Counted from the stretch's first letter, positions 43,501 through 52,730 are shown. The stretch is 64,000 nucleotides of DNA from Falsirhodobacter sp. 20TX0035 (GCF_028307215.1 NZ_JAQMHV010000011.1:1-64000); one strand, 5' to 3'. Translations and numbers: made by a program. The notes: generated by a model from the letters alone, not told the origin.

Positions 43501-44031
43501 GTGACGACGTCGAAGGGGGCGCTTCAGGTCGCGGCGGGCGGCTTCGGGCTTGCAGGGGGCTTTGCCTCGTCGCTCGGCCTCGTGAAAGGGCTCAGCTTCA
43601 TCAAGGCTGCGGCGGCGCCGTCCTTCTTCGTGTCGGCCGTGCTGTCGCTGGCGACGCTGATCCCCGACATCATCAACGACGTGAAGCGCACGGACCAGAT
43701 CAACACCTACCGCGACGACATGCGCGACTTCTTCAAGCAGCTGGACCAGGAAGGTCTGCTGGCCGAGGACGGGCTGGACAAGTTCCGCTTCCTGGAAGCC
43801 TACATGACCAGCTATGGCCAGCGCGACGCGCCGGACGGGATCAGCATCTTCGACTATCGCAGCGACGAGGTGGACCACTTCCTGACGGAGCTGAAGGAGA
43901 ACAAGGAGATGTACGAGAAGAACAGCAACGGTGATTTCTTCACCACTGACATCTTCCTCGATCAGGACAACCACGAGGATTACGACGGGGACGGGTCGAA
44001 CCTCGACACCGACCTCGACCGGATCGGCTGA
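40582..44031 (+). CDS. NopX/HrpF-like translocon protein with three N-terminal repeats
   Basis: The 1149-residue protein lacks a signal peptide. It starts with three repeats of 133-134 residues, each opening GI-W-R-EGD-R (residues 34, 168 and 301) and containing QVLEHIERFDQKGDRLVGGD-like and GTEAGRLQDFGK blocks, as in the NolX/HrpF family. A helical middle follows. The C-terminus has hydrophobic segments (ASAALLVMSAGADTFAGAAD near 935 and AAPSFFVSAVLSLATLIPDI near 1010), then an acidic end DNHEDYDGDGSNLDTDLD. HrpF and NopX insert in host membranes as the translocon, so this system probably targets eukaryotic cells. It is clearly longer than remembered NopX or HrpF proteins. ATG 40582 is chosen over an in-frame GTG at 40573. 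Confidence 0.82.
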   Translation: MANVAASAPVDPSSVDPNNVGAWEDAKQQAKDAGILWERPEGDTRSAKEIIDENPILKKLGNQAGVRESLEKRVGGDIETDADAAFRALQVLEHIERFDQKGDRLVGGDVDNGQINGFTKGGEAKNGTEAGRLQDFGKYGFANLNGELQHITTAAEDPKSREAAEALGIEWVRPEGDTRSAEEIIKDNPLLAKLGNQSHVKDMLKEQVGDFETDADAAHRAAQVLEHIETFDADGNRLAGNDIGNGEVNGFTKGGEAKHGTEAGRLQDFGKKGFESLKGKMRDSADAGGNEEAKKQAEALGIHWVRLEGDDRTAQEIIDKDPLLKNLGNQSDIRDMLKEQVGDFETDADAAFRASQVLEHIETLDGTGNSITGGDVDNGRIDGVTKSGEAKHGTEAGRLQDFGKTGFSALKGEMKDTVTAEVEAGNEKERADAVNAAREEAGLPPLSKLDIANLETSETGTDGKALTVTDLAWKNTMAEWKTGIENGTIKADDDRAKLYNALKAGAYLDQGAGVYGLDIGTGVAVKPAEGKDFEAIIDGGKVDEKIATLMESEAVSKDITKARTDALTKVEGGDKLVTELKDMASSTEYALYIQELSKDPNKKQLAEDDIAATYTSLLAVDPDAAASFAKNMQIDTLTMELDALMADPSKISDEDLALAGSDTGKMLLTLIKKGGLDLGRRAAEAQKFLEGMLGDKKTAKEFGQALQELGAKYAQTGEVTTKDVEKVLGKGQYPALETSSIRGMFEELTKSGIIGSLGGAVSLASAIYQLAGKGGTLADTPEERLSIAKDFVSFVGAGKHFGDLANHIIGEHNKNVQKYNEEIEAKYKDNTWDIDVDRLKKTPTESLLGLDKTLDDLLKPPSEVTTGPNKDVRKFEEAFETALNDSSKADTYKNSIIKDMTDEEYGKLIKGVEDGYQVRPEITAADGTPAKGWHKGASAALLVMSAGADTFAGAADIAIGALTIKKGLASGDDVTTSKGALQVAAGGFGLAGGFASSLGLVKGLSFIKAAAAPSFFVSAVLSLATLIPDIINDVKRTDQINTYRDDMRDFFKQLDQEGLLAEDGLDKFRFLEAYMTSYGQRDAPDGISIFDYRSDEVDHFLTELKENKEMYEKNSNGDFFTTDIFLDQDNHEDYDGDGSNLDTDLDRIG
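40681..41850 (+). repeat. three tandem coding repeats of about 400 bases
   Basis: Units begin at 40681, 41083 and 41482, giving periods of 402 and 399 bases, and the third ends near 41850. Each encodes the same series of blocks: GI(L/E/H)W-R-EGD-RxAxEII, NPxLxxLGNQ, QVLEHIE and EAxxGTEAGRLQDFGK. Units two and three are closest, sharing DMLKEQVGDFETDADAA; unit one differs there (ESLEKRVGGDIETDADAA). The similarity is visible at DNA level, so slippage or recombination could change copy number. These repeats are coding and are not a CRISPR array. Confidence 0.9.
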
Positions 44032-44036
44032 GCGTG

Positions 44037-44061
44037 GCCACCGCCCGTCACGGGCGGTGGC
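44037..44061. terminator. hairpin between the NopX-like gene and the convergent dehydrogenase
   Basis: GCCACCGCCCG (44037-44047) pairs perfectly with CGGGCGGTGGC (44051-44061) around a three-base loop. It starts five bases after the NopX-like stop and covers the stop codon of the convergent lldD-like gene. No T-run is present on either side, so it is a terminator-like hairpin that could act for both strands rather than a canonical intrinsic terminator. Confidence 0.6.
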
Positions 44062-45196
44062 GCAGCATGTCGGGAGTGAGGTCCGCGATGCGGGTGCATC
44101 CCATCAGGCGCATGTCGCGGATCAGTTCGGCCTTCATCTGCGTCAGCGCCCGCTCGATCCCCGGCTGACCCGCGGCGGCCAGCGGGAACAGGTAGTAGCG
44201 GCCAAGGCCCACCGCCTTCGCCCCCCGGGCCAGCGCCTTCAGCACGTGGGTGCCGCGCGTGACGCCGCCGTCCATCATCACGTCCAGCCGGTCACCCACG
44301 GCCTGAACGATCTCCTCCAGCTGGTCGAAGCCGGTGCGGCTGCCGTCCAGTTGCCGCCCGCCATGGTTCGACAGCACGATCCCGGAACAGCCGATGTCGG
44401 CGGCGCGGCGGGCGTCCTCCACGCTCATCACGCCCTTCAGGCAGAAGGGGCCGTCCCATTCGGCCACCATCGCCGCCACGTCGTCCCAGGTCATCGACGG
44501 GTCCAGCATCTCGGTGAAATACCGGCCGATGGTCAGCGTGTCGCCCTTCATGTCGATATGCGCGTCCAGCTGCGGAAGCGAGAACCGCTCGTGTGTCACA
44601 TAGTTGATGCCCCAAGCGGGCTTCATCACGAACTGCGCCAGCGCGGCGGGTGTCAGCCGGAAGGGGATGGAAAAGCCCGTGCGCAGGTCGCGTTCGCGGT
44701 TGCCGCCGGTGATGCTGTCCACGGTCAGCATCATCACCCGGATGCCCGAGGCCTTCGCCCGCGCCATCATCGCCGAATTCAGCGCCCGGTCCTTGTGGAA
44801 ATAGAACTGGTAGACCTGCGGATTGGCGTGCTTTCTCGCCAGCTCCTCCATCGACACGGTGCCGAGGGAGGAGACACCGAACATCGTCCCGAACCGTTCC
44901 GCGGCCGCGGCCGTGGCGCGTTCGCCCCGGTGGTGGAACAGGCGTTGCAGCGCGGTGGGCGACAGGTAGACGGGCAGGTCGATGCCTTGCCCCATGACGG
45001 TGGTGGACAGGTCCACATCCGCCACCCCGCGCAGGACGTTCGGCACAAGATCGACCGTCTCGAAGCTGGCCGTGTTGCGGCGCAGCGTCACCTCGTCATC
45101 CGCGCCGCCCGCGATGTAGTTGTAGATGGGCGAGGGCAGCCGACGCCGCGCCAGTTCCTGAAAGTCGTGGAAGTTGTGGCAATGGGTCAGGCGCAT
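44048..45196 (-). CDS. FMN-dependent 2-hydroxyacid dehydrogenase (LldD/glycolate-oxidase family)
   Basis: The 382-residue flavoprotein has the family blocks NYIAGGADDEVTLRRN, LPVYLSPTALQRLFHHRGE, MMLTVDSITGGNRERDLRTG, the catalytic SNHGGRQLDGS and VMMDGGVTRGTHVLKALARG with the phosphate-binding GRYYLF. It oxidises an L-2-hydroxy acid such as L-lactate. The substrate-binding region differs enough from classical LldD that the exact acid is uncertain. AAGGGATG precedes the ATG. It follows ligD by 13 bases and may be transcribed with the ku-ligD pair, although its function is metabolic. Confidence 0.87.
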   Translation of the reverse strand: MRLTHCHNFHDFQELARRRLPSPIYNYIAGGADDEVTLRRNTASFETVDLVPNVLRGVADVDLSTTVMGQGIDLPVYLSPTALQRLFHHRGERATAAAAERFGTMFGVSSLGTVSMEELARKHANPQVYQFYFHKDRALNSAMMARAKASGIRVMMLTVDSITGGNRERDLRTGFSIPFRLTPAALAQFVMKPAWGINYVTHERFSLPQLDAHIDMKGDTLTIGRYFTEMLDPSMTWDDVAAMVAEWDGPFCLKGVMSVEDARRAADIGCSGIVLSNHGGRQLDGSRTGFDQLEEIVQAVGDRLDVMMDGGVTRGTHVLKALARGAKAVGLGRYYLFPLAAAGQPGIERALTQMKAELIRDMRLMGCTRIADLTPDMLRHRP

Positions 45197-45209
45197 GCGG
45201 CATCCCTTT

Positions 45210-47630
45210 CTATCCTTGCCGCGCGGCCAGCGTTTCCAGAAGTTTGATGGACAGGCCTTGCGGTTCGGGAACCGCGACCATATCGCGCTTCAGCGCCTGC
45301 GCCATGGAAAAGCCGTTGGCCCGGCGCAGGGTCTTCAGCTCGTCCCACGTGACGGGCACCGCCACCGGGGCGCCTTCGCGCGCGCGGACCGAAAACGGGG
45401 CCACCGCCGTCGCGCCGCGTTCGTTGCGCAGCCAGTCGATGAAGATCCGCCCCTCGCGCTTGGCCTTGGACATGGTGGCGACGAAGCGCTTCGGTTCCCG
45501 TTCCGCCATCAGTGTCGCGACCAGCTGGGAAAACAGCTTCACCGTGTCCCAGCTGGCCGTGCGCCGCAGGGGGACGATCACGTGCACGCCCTTGCCACCC
45601 GACACCATGGGCCAGGATTCGAGCCCCAGATCGGCCAGCCAGTCGCGCAGGTCCACCGCGGCGTTCCGCACCTGGGTGAAGGACAGCCCCTCGTCCGGGT
45701 CCAGGTCGAAGATCAGGCGTTCGGGGCGGTCCAGACGATCCTCCCGCGCGGCCCAGGGGTGGAATTCCACCGCGCCCATCTGAACGGCGCCCACCAGCCC
45801 GGCCGCGTCCTGAACCGTCAGGTATTGCGCGGTGCGGCCGTCGGACTCCTCCACCGGAACGCTGCCGATGGCGTCGGGAAAGCCTTTGCCCGCATGCTTC
45901 TGAAAGAACCGCTCACCCCCCAGCCCCTCGGGCAGGCGCACGAGCGAGGTGGGCCGTCCGGCCAGCATCGGCAGCATCCGGTCGGCCACGCCCTCGTAAT
46001 AGCGGGCCAGATCCAGCTTCGTGACCTTGGGCTTCGGGAACATCACCCGTTCGGGATGGCTGATGCCGATGCCGGCGACCTTCGGGCGGTCGGACTGTTC
46101 CATGTACACCTCCGTCGGGGGATCCATCGCCACATCGGCGGGCGCCTTGTCCTCGCGCAGTTCCACGAATCGGGCGTGGCGCAGCTGCCCGTCGGCCGTC
46201 AGCTCGGCATAGGCGATCTCGGCCACCAGCGCAGGCTCCACCCACCGCGCCTTGCGCATGCCGGGCGGGACCTTCGGCAGGGGCGTGGTCTTGCGGGTCA
46301 GCGCTTCCATCTTCGCGGCCAGATCGTCCTGCGCCGCCTCGTTGAAGCCGGTGCCGACTTTGCCGCGATAGGTCAGCCTGCCCGCCTCCATCGTCGCCAT
46401 CAGAAGCGAGGCGAACCGCCGGTTCCGCTTGTCCGAAGGCTGCCAGCCGCAGATCAGGAACTCCGCCTGCCGCGCGCATTTTGCCTTTTGCCAGACGGGG
46501 GAACGGCCACCCTGATAGCCCGCATCGGGCAGCTTCGAGATGAGGCCCTCGCCCCCCGCCTCGCACACCGTGGCCAGCGCGTCGGCCGCGTTGCCGTCGA
46601 TGGCGGGGGACAGGCGCACGGGGCCGCGCGGGGGCAGGGTGGCCAGAAGATCCTCCAGCGCGGCGCGGCGGTCGGTCAGGGGCCGGTCGGCCAGATCCTC
46701 GCCGTCACGCTCCAGCAGGTCGAAGGCGTAGAAAAGGAACGGCCCGCCCGCTTTGATCGCCGCCTGAAGCGCGGAAAAGCCCTGAAGCCCGGCACCGGCC
46801 ACGATCTCCCCGTCGATCAGCGCGGTGTCGCACGGGATCTCGGACAAGGGCGGCAGAAGCTCGGCGAAGCGGTCGGACCAGTCCTGCCCGCTGCGGGTGC
46901 GGATGATGGTGCCTTCCCGGCCAAGGGCGATCTGCGCGCGGTAGCCGTCCAGCTTCACCTCGTGCAGCCAGTCCTTTCCTTCGGGCGGCGCGTCCACCAG
47001 TTGCGCCAGTTGCGGGCTGCGGAAATCGGGGGCCGGGCCGGTGCGGGTCCGGTCGGGCGGCGGGGGATCCTCGTCCGCCGCGATCTGCGCCAGCGTGCGG
47101 CGCGACAGGACGCTGCGGCCGAAAGCCTCGGCCAAGGGAGGCTGGGCGGTCGAGGCCGCCGCGTCCTCCTCCTTGATCATCAGCCAGTTCTCGCGCTTTT
47201 CGCGGCCTTTCATGCGCACCAGCGACCAGCCGCCCATGCCCCGCCGTCCGTGCAGCGCGAAATGCAGATGGCCCGAGGCGAGGCCCTCCTCCACGTCGTG
47301 AAAGGGCTGCCACCAGCCCAGATCCCACAGCATCACGGTGCCCGCGCCATATTCCCCCTTGGGGATGACGCCCTCATAAGTCAGGTAGTCGAAGGGATGA
47401 TCCTCGGTCCGGACGGCCAGCCGCTTGTCCTTGGGGTTCGCCGAAGGCCCGCGCGTGACGGCCCAAGACAGAAGAACACCGTTCCATTCCAGCCGCAGAT
47501 CCCAGTGCAGCCGGGTCGCATCGTGCATCTGGACGGAATAGCGCAGCGCCGGGCCGCCCCCCGTTCCCCCCTGCGGTTCGGACGTGCGGGTGAAATCGCG
47601 CTTTTCGCGATAGGTCCGCAGCGCGTCCAT
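45210..47630 (-). CDS. ligD: DNA ligase D (phosphoesterase, ligase, polymerase)
   Basis: The 806-residue protein combines three activities. An N-terminal 3'-phosphoesterase domain spans about residues 25-160 (MHDATRLHWDLRLEWNGVLL, then GVIPKGEYGAGTVMLWD). A central ATP-dependent ligase has the adenylation motif EVKLDGYRAQIALG near residue 240. A C-terminal AEP-type primase-polymerase has WAAREDRLDRPERLIFDLDP and MVSGGKGVHVIVPLRR. This is the Pseudomonas-style domain order. With Ku it carries out non-homologous end joining. The ATG overlaps the ku stop by one base. Confidence 0.96.
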   Translation of the reverse strand: MDALRTYREKRDFTRTSEPQGGTGGGPALRYSVQMHDATRLHWDLRLEWNGVLLSWAVTRGPSANPKDKRLAVRTEDHPFDYLTYEGVIPKGEYGAGTVMLWDLGWWQPFHDVEEGLASGHLHFALHGRRGMGGWSLVRMKGREKRENWLMIKEEDAAASTAQPPLAEAFGRSVLSRRTLAQIAADEDPPPPDRTRTGPAPDFRSPQLAQLVDAPPEGKDWLHEVKLDGYRAQIALGREGTIIRTRSGQDWSDRFAELLPPLSEIPCDTALIDGEIVAGAGLQGFSALQAAIKAGGPFLFYAFDLLERDGEDLADRPLTDRRAALEDLLATLPPRGPVRLSPAIDGNAADALATVCEAGGEGLISKLPDAGYQGGRSPVWQKAKCARQAEFLICGWQPSDKRNRRFASLLMATMEAGRLTYRGKVGTGFNEAAQDDLAAKMEALTRKTTPLPKVPPGMRKARWVEPALVAEIAYAELTADGQLRHARFVELREDKAPADVAMDPPTEVYMEQSDRPKVAGIGISHPERVMFPKPKVTKLDLARYYEGVADRMLPMLAGRPTSLVRLPEGLGGERFFQKHAGKGFPDAIGSVPVEESDGRTAQYLTVQDAAGLVGAVQMGAVEFHPWAAREDRLDRPERLIFDLDPDEGLSFTQVRNAAVDLRDWLADLGLESWPMVSGGKGVHVIVPLRRTASWDTVKLFSQLVATLMAEREPKRFVATMSKAKREGRIFIDWLRNERGATAVAPFSVRAREGAPVAVPVTWDELKTLRRANGFSMAQALKRDMVAVPEPQGLSIKLLETLAARQG

Positions 47631-48481
47631 CAGGCCGACTTGCGGGGTTTCGCCGCGGGCTTGGCGCGGGCGCTGGTCTTCTTCTTCGGCGCCTCGTCGG
47701 ATTTGAGGCTTTGGCGCAGCGCTTCCATCAGGTCGACCACGTTGCCGCCCTTCGGCGACGCCTTGTCACCCACCGTGGCGCGGGGCGTCTTGCGGTTCTT
47801 GCGCTTGTTCTCGATCAGCTCGCGCAGGGCGGCGTCGTAATGGTCGGTGAAGACCTTGGCGTCAAAGGGCGCCGTCTTGCGGTCGATCAGTTGGGTGGCC
47901 ACGGCCAAGAGTTCCTTGTCGGCCGGTTCATCCTCGATTGACGAAAACAGAGGATGGGCGGACTTGATCTCGTCCGCATAATACAGGGTTTCCATCAGCA
48001 GACCGTCGCCGCAGGGACGGATGGCGCAAAGGTATTCGCGCCCGCGCATGGTCAGCTGGCCCAATCCCACCTTGCCCGCCTTGCGCAGCGCGTCGCGCAC
48101 CACGCGATAGGCGTCCTCGGCCAGATCGTCGGTCGGCACCACGTAGTAGGGCTTGTCGTAGTAGAGGGGGGAGATTTCGGCGCTGTCGACGAACTGCACC
48201 AGTTCGAAGGTCTTCTTCGTTTCCAGCCGGATCGCGTCGATCTCCTCGGGCTTCAGGAGGAGGTATTCGTCGTCCCCCAGCTCGTAGCCCTTCAGGATGT
48301 CGTCGGTCTTGATGCGCCCGACGCCGGGCACGGTCTTTTCATAGTTCACCCGCTTGCCCGTCGGGCCGTGGATCTGGCGGAACGACACGCGCGCCCCCGA
48401 CTGGGTGGCGCTGTGCACCTCCACCCCGATGGAGACGAGCGAGATGCGAAGCTGGCCTTTCCAGACCGGACGCGAGGCCAT
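47630..48481 (-). CDS. ku: non-homologous end-joining protein Ku
   Basis: The 283-residue bacterial Ku starts RPVWKGQLRISLVSIGVEVH and has RVSFRQIHGPTGKRVNYEKT, IKTDDILKGYELGDDEYLLL and PYYVVPTDDLAEDAYRVVRD. A lysine-rich C-terminal extension (SDEAPKKKTSARAKPAAKPR) is of the kind that contacts DNA and LigD. It forms a homodimeric ring on broken ends and recruits LigD, encoded next in the operon. AAGGGAGGG precedes the start. Length is typical. Confidence 0.96.
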   Translation of the reverse strand: MASRPVWKGQLRISLVSIGVEVHSATQSGARVSFRQIHGPTGKRVNYEKTVPGVGRIKTDDILKGYELGDDEYLLLKPEEIDAIRLETKKTFELVQFVDSAEISPLYYDKPYYVVPTDDLAEDAYRVVRDALRKAGKVGLGQLTMRGREYLCAIRPCGDGLLMETLYYADEIKSAHPLFSSIEDEPADKELLAVATQLIDRKTAPFDAKVFTDHYDAALRELIENKRKNRKTPRATVGDKASPKGGNVVDLMEALRQSLKSDEAPKKKTSARAKPAAKPRKSA

Positions 48482-48532
48482 GGCAAACCCTCCCTTTCGG
48501 CGGCAACGCGCCGGAAAGGGAGGGGTTCCCGA

Positions 48533-51500
48533 TCAACCCTGAAGCGTGCGGACGCCGATCCCTTCGTCCCGCGCCTGCATGGCGGCCACGGCGGCGATGG
48601 AACCCGCCGCGGTCGTGAAGTAGGGGATCTTCCCGTACAGCGCGACTGACCGGATGTCGCGGCTGTCGGCCACGGATTGCGCGCCTTCGGTCGTATTCAG
48701 CACCAGCGCGATGTCGCCGTTCTTCAGCCGGTCCACGATGTTCGGACGGCCCTCATAGACCTTGTTCACCAGCGTCGACGGCACGTCCTGCGCCGTCAGC
48801 CAGCCGGCGGTGCCCTTGGTCGCCAGGATCTCGAAGCCCAGCGCGATCAGGCCGCGTGCGGCCTCGGCCAGCGCTTCGGTCTTGTCGGCGTCCTTCACGG
48901 ACAGGAACACCCGGCCTTCTTCCGGCAGGTGCACGCCCGCCCCCATCTGCGCCTTCAGGAAGGCGAGCGGGAAGGTGCGGTCCCAGCCCATCACCTCACC
49001 GGTCGACCGCATTTCCGGGCCCAGCAGCGTGTCGACGCCGGGGAAGCGTGCAAAGGGCAGCACCGATTCCTTGACCGAGAACCACGGCGTGATCGGGTCG
49101 GCCAGCGTCATCGCATCCGCCAGCGGCAGCGCGGTGTCGGGGCCGACGCCCGCGGGATAGGGTTCGCGCAGCGGGAAGGCGTCCAGCGTCTCGCCCGCCA
49201 TCAGGCGTGCGGCGATCGACGCGATGGCGCTGTCGGTGGCCTTGGCCACGAAGGGCACGGTGCGCGAGGCGCGGGGGTTCACTTCCAGCACATAGATCGT
49301 GCCGTCCTTGATCGCGAACTGCACGTTCATCAGGCCGACCACGTTCAGCGCGCGGGCCATGGCGACGGACTGGCGTTTCAGCTCCTCGATCACCTCGGCG
49401 CTCAGCGAATGGGGCGGCAGGCAGCAGGCACTGTCGCCCGAATGAACGCCCGCTTCCTCGATATGCTCCATGATGCCGGCGACGTGGACGTTCCGGCCGT
49501 CGGACAGGCAGTCCACATCCACCTCGATCGCGCCGGACAGGTAGCTGTCCAGCAGGACCGGGCTTTTCCCGGACACCGTCACGGCGCTGGTGATGTAGCG
49601 TTTCAGCTGATCCATGTCGCGCACGATCTCCATCGCGCGGCCCCCCAGCACGTAGGAGGGGCGGATCACCAGCGGGAAGCCCACTCGTTCGGCGATCTCC
49701 AGCGCCTGCGCGTCCGAGGAGGCGATGCCGTTCACCGGCTGCTTCAGGTCCAGATCGTTCAGCAGCTGCTGGAACCGCTCGCGGTCCTCGGCCAGATCGA
49801 TGGCGTCGGGCGTGGTGCCGAGGATCGGGATGCCTTCGTCCTTCAGCGCCTGCGCCAGCTTCAGGGGCGTCTGGCCGCCCAGCTGCACGATCACGCCGTG
49901 CAGGGTGCCGTTTTCCTGTTCCACGCGCAGGATTTCCAGCACGTGTTCCAGCGTCAGCGGTTCGAAATACAGCCGGTCCGAGGTGTCGTAGTCGGTCGAC
50001 ACCGTTTCCGGGTTGCAGTTGACCATGATCGTCTCGTAGCCCGCGTCCGACAGGGCATAGCAGGCGTGGCAGCAGCAATAGTCGAACTCGATCCCCTGAC
50101 CGATCCGGTTCGGACCGCCGCCAAGGATGACGACCTTCTTGGCGTCCGACGGGCGCGCCTCGTCCTCGACCTCGCCCATCACGGGCGTCTCGTAGGTCGA
50201 ATACATGTAGGGGGTCTGGGCCTCGAACTCGGCCGCGCAGGTGTCGATGCGCTTGAAGACGGCGGTGACGCCGAGGTTGCGGCGCGCCTTGCGGACGGCA
50301 GTTTCCGATTGGGCGGTCAGGCTGGCCAGACGAGCGTCGGTGAAGCCGAACATCTTCAGGCGGCGCAGGCCTTCGGCGCTGGTGGGCAGGCCGTTCGCGA
50401 TGATCTTCGCCTCTTCCTCGATGATCTCGCGGATGCGGGCCAGGAACCACGGATCAAAGGAGGTCGCGGACTGGATCTCGTCGTTCGACAGGCCGTGGCG
50501 CATCGCCTGCGCGATCAGGCGGATACGGTCGGGGGTCTGTGCGCTGATGGCCTTGACCACGGCGACCTTGTCGGGCGCGCCTTCGATGGCGATCTCGTCA
50601 AAGCCGGACAGGCCGGTTTCCAGCGAAGCCAGCGCCTTCTGCATGGATTCGTGGAACGTCCGGCCAATGGCCATGACCTCGCCCACCGATTTCATGGCGG
50701 TGGTCAGGTCGGGCTTGCTCCCCGGGAACTTCTCGAAGGCGAAGCGCGGGATCTTGGTCACGACATAGTCGATGGAGGGCTCAAAGCTGGCGGGGGTCAC
50801 CTTGGTGATGTCGTTGTCCAGCTCGTCCAGCGTGTAGCCGACGGCGAGCTTCGCCGCGATCTTGGCGATGGGGAAGCCCGTGGCCTTCGACGCCAGCGCC
50901 GAGGAGCGGGACACGCGGGGGTTCATCTCGATCACGACCATGCGACCGTCGGCGGGGTTGATCGCCCACTGCACGTTGGATCCGCCGGTTTCCACCCCGA
51001 TCTCGCGCAGCACCGCGATCGATCCGTTGCGCATTGCCTGGTATTCACGGTCGGTCAGGGTCAGGGCCGGGGCCACGGTGATGCTGTCGCCGGTGTGGAC
51101 GCCCATCGGGTCCACGTTCTCGATCGCGCAGACGATGATGGCGTTGTCCTTGCGGTCGCGGACGACCTCCATCTCGTACTCTTTCCAGCCCAGCAGCGAT
51201 TCATCGACCAGGATCTGCGCCATGGGCGAGGCGTCGAGCCCCGACCGGCAGATGCGTTCGTAATCGTCGCGGTTGTAGGCAACGCCGCCGCCCGTGCCGC
51301 CCAGCGTGAAGGCGGGGCGGATGATGGCGGGCAGGCCGATCTCCTCGATCGCGGCCATGGCCTGGGCCACGCCCGCGTTGATGTCGTACTTGCCGTTCGG
51401 CAGTTTCGGGGCGGCGACGATGGTGGCCTTGGGGTTCTCGATCCCCAGACGGTCCATCGCTTCGCGGAACAGCTTGCGGTCCTCGGCCATCTCGATGGCC

Positions 51501-51862
51501 TCGCGGTTGGCGCCGATCAGCTGGACGTTGAACTTTTCCAGCACGCCCATGTCGGCCAGCGACAGGGCGGTGTTCAGGCCGGTCTGCCCGCCCATCGTGG
51601 GCAGCAGCGCGTCGGGGCGTTCGGCCTCGATGATCTTGGCCACGACCTCGGGAGTGATCGGTTCGATATAGGTGGCGTCCGCCAGCTGCGGATCGGTCAT
51701 AATCGTCGCGGGGTTGGAGTTCACGAGGATGACCCGGTAGCCTTCCTCCCGCAGGGCCTTGCAGGCCTGTGCGCCGGAATAATCGAACTCGCACGCCTGA
51801 CCGATGACGATGGGGCCTGCGCCGATGATCATGATGGATTTGATATCGGTTCTTTTCGGCAT
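48533..51862 (-). CDS. carB: carbamoyl-phosphate synthase large subunit
   Basis: The 1109-residue enzyme starts [20 protein letters not shown] like E. coli CarB. It has two ATP-grasp halves ([20 protein letters not shown] in the first; [20 protein letters not shown] in the second) and the internal [22 protein letters not shown]-terminal methylglyoxal-synthase-like allosteric domain ends in [20 protein letters not shown]. It makes carbamoyl phosphate from glutamine-derived ammonia for arginine and pyrimidine synthesis, with CarA encoded elsewhere. The start at 51862 is chosen by homology; an upstream in-frame extension to 51895 has no support. Confidence 0.97.
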   Translation of the reverse strand: MPKRTDIKSIMIIGAGPIVIGQACEFDYSGAQACKALREEGYRVILVNSNPATIMTDPQLADATYIEPITPEVVAKIIEAERPDALLPTMGGQTGLNTALSLADMGVLEKFNVQLIGANREAIEMAEDRKLFREAMDRLGIENPKATIVAAPKLPNGKYDINAGVAQAMAAIEEIGLPAIIRPAFTLGGTGGGVAYNRDDYERICRSGLDASPMAQILVDESLLGWKEYEMEVVRDRKDNAIIVCAIENVDPMGVHTGDSITVAPALTLTDREYQAMRNGSIAVLREIGVETGGSNVQWAINPADGRMVVIEMNPRVSRSSALASKATGFPIAKIAAKLAVGYTLDELDNDITKVTPASFEPSIDYVVTKIPRFAFEKFPGSKPDLTTAMKSVGEVMAIGRTFHESMQKALASLETGLSGFDEIAIEGAPDKVAVVKAISAQTPDRIRLIAQAMRHGLSNDEIQSATSFDPWFLARIREIIEEEAKIIANGLPTSAEGLRRLKMFGFTDARLASLTAQSETAVRKARRNLGVTAVFKRIDTCAAEFEAQTPYMYSTYETPVMGEVEDEARPSDAKKVVILGGGPNRIGQGIEFDYCCCHACYALSDAGYETIMVNCNPETVSTDYDTSDRLYFEPLTLEHVLEILRVEQENGTLHGVIVQLGGQTPLKLAQALKDEGIPILGTTPDAIDLAEDRERFQQLLNDLDLKQPVNGIASSDAQALEIAERVGFPLVIRPSYVLGGRAMEIVRDMDQLKRYITSAVTVSGKSPVLLDSYLSGAIEVDVDCLSDGRNVHVAGIMEHIEEAGVHSGDSACCLPPHSLSAEVIEELKRQSVAMARALNVVGLMNVQFAIKDGTIYVLEVNPRASRTVPFVAKATDSAIASIAARLMAGETLDAFPLREPYPAGVGPDTALPLADAMTLADPITPWFSVKESVLPFARFPGVDTLLGPEMRSTGEVMGWDRTFPLAFLKAQMGAGVHLPEEGRVFLSVKDADKTEALAEAARGLIALGFEILATKGTAGWLTAQDVPSTLVNKVYEGRPNIVDRLKNGDIALVLNTTEGAQSVADSRDIRSVALYGKIPYFTTAAGSIAAVAAMQARDEGIGVRTLQG

Positions 51863-52055
51863 GTCTGGCCCCATATGGCTGCACCCGAAGCCCATGCGGA
51901 CGCGGTGGATTCGGGGCAGGGTTTTCGCAAATTGACGCGGTTTATCGTGAAGCGGCGGGCTGGCGCAACCCTGAACGCATCCCGGCGGGAACTTCCTTGG
52001 GAAAAGCGCCGTTGTCGGTCGCCTCCCCCGCCGAAATCCCGTTCAAGGACGTCCC

Positions 52056-52715
52056 ATGCCTGCCCTGCCCAAGACCGGTGCCCGCGGGCGCCGCCTGAGG
52101 ATCGAGTTCGTCCTGTTCTATGTCGTGACGCCCGTGGTGACCGCCTGCCTGCTGCCACCCGAGGGCCTGCTGGCTGGGCTGTTCCTGTTCATGCTGGTGG
52201 GCCTTGGCCTTCTGTCGGCCACCCCTGGCTTTCGCTGGCGCGAACTGACCCGCGGATGGCGGGCGATCCGCTGGCTCGCGGTGGCGGGGCTGGCGGCGTT
52301 GACCTTCGTGTCCAGCCTTGCCGTGATGCAGGTCATGGCGCCGCAATCGATGTTCTCGCTGCTGGATCACCCCGAACGGCTGCTGCTGATCGCCGTGCTC
52401 TACCCCCTTTTGTCGGCCCTGCCGCAAGAGGTGGTGTTCCGCGCGCTGTACTTCCGGCGCTATCGCGGGCTGGTGCCGAAGGGCCACCGCGGCGTGGTGC
52501 TGAACGCCGCGCTGTTCGCGCTGGCCCACCTGATGTACTGGAGCGGGATCGTCGTCGCGATGACCTTCGTGGGCGGGTTGGCCTTTGCCTGGGCCCATGC
52601 CGTCCGGCGCAGCTTTCCGATGGCCTGGGTCATGCACAGCGTGGCCGGCGTGATCGTGTTCATCGCGGGCCTTGGCATCTACTTCTATGCCGGGAACGTG
52701 GTGCGCCCCTTCTGA
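52056..52715 (+). CDS. CPBP-family intramembrane protease (CAAX protease-like)
   Basis: The 219-residue membrane protein has about seven helices and the family's three motifs: LPQEVVFRALYFRRY (usually EExxFR), LNAALFALAHLMYW and AWVMHSVAGVIVFI, whose glutamate and histidines form the active site. The first of the paired glutamates is a glutamine here, a change that occurs in some members. Bacterial CPBP proteins process prenylated-type or bacteriocin-related peptides, or have unknown targets. It is divergent from carB across 193 bases and precedes the convergent ppk2. Confidence 0.85.
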   Translation: MPALPKTGARGRRLRIEFVLFYVVTPVVTACLLPPEGLLAGLFLFMLVGLGLLSATPGFRWRELTRGWRAIRWLAVAGLAALTFVSSLAVMQVMAPQSMFSLLDHPERLLLIAVLYPLLSALPQEVVFRALYFRRYRGLVPKGHRGVVLNAALFALAHLMYWSGIVVAMTFVGGLAFAWAHAVRRSFPMAWVMHSVAGVIVFIAGLGIYFYAGNVVRPF

Positions 52716-52730
52716 GGGCGCACCGGAACT

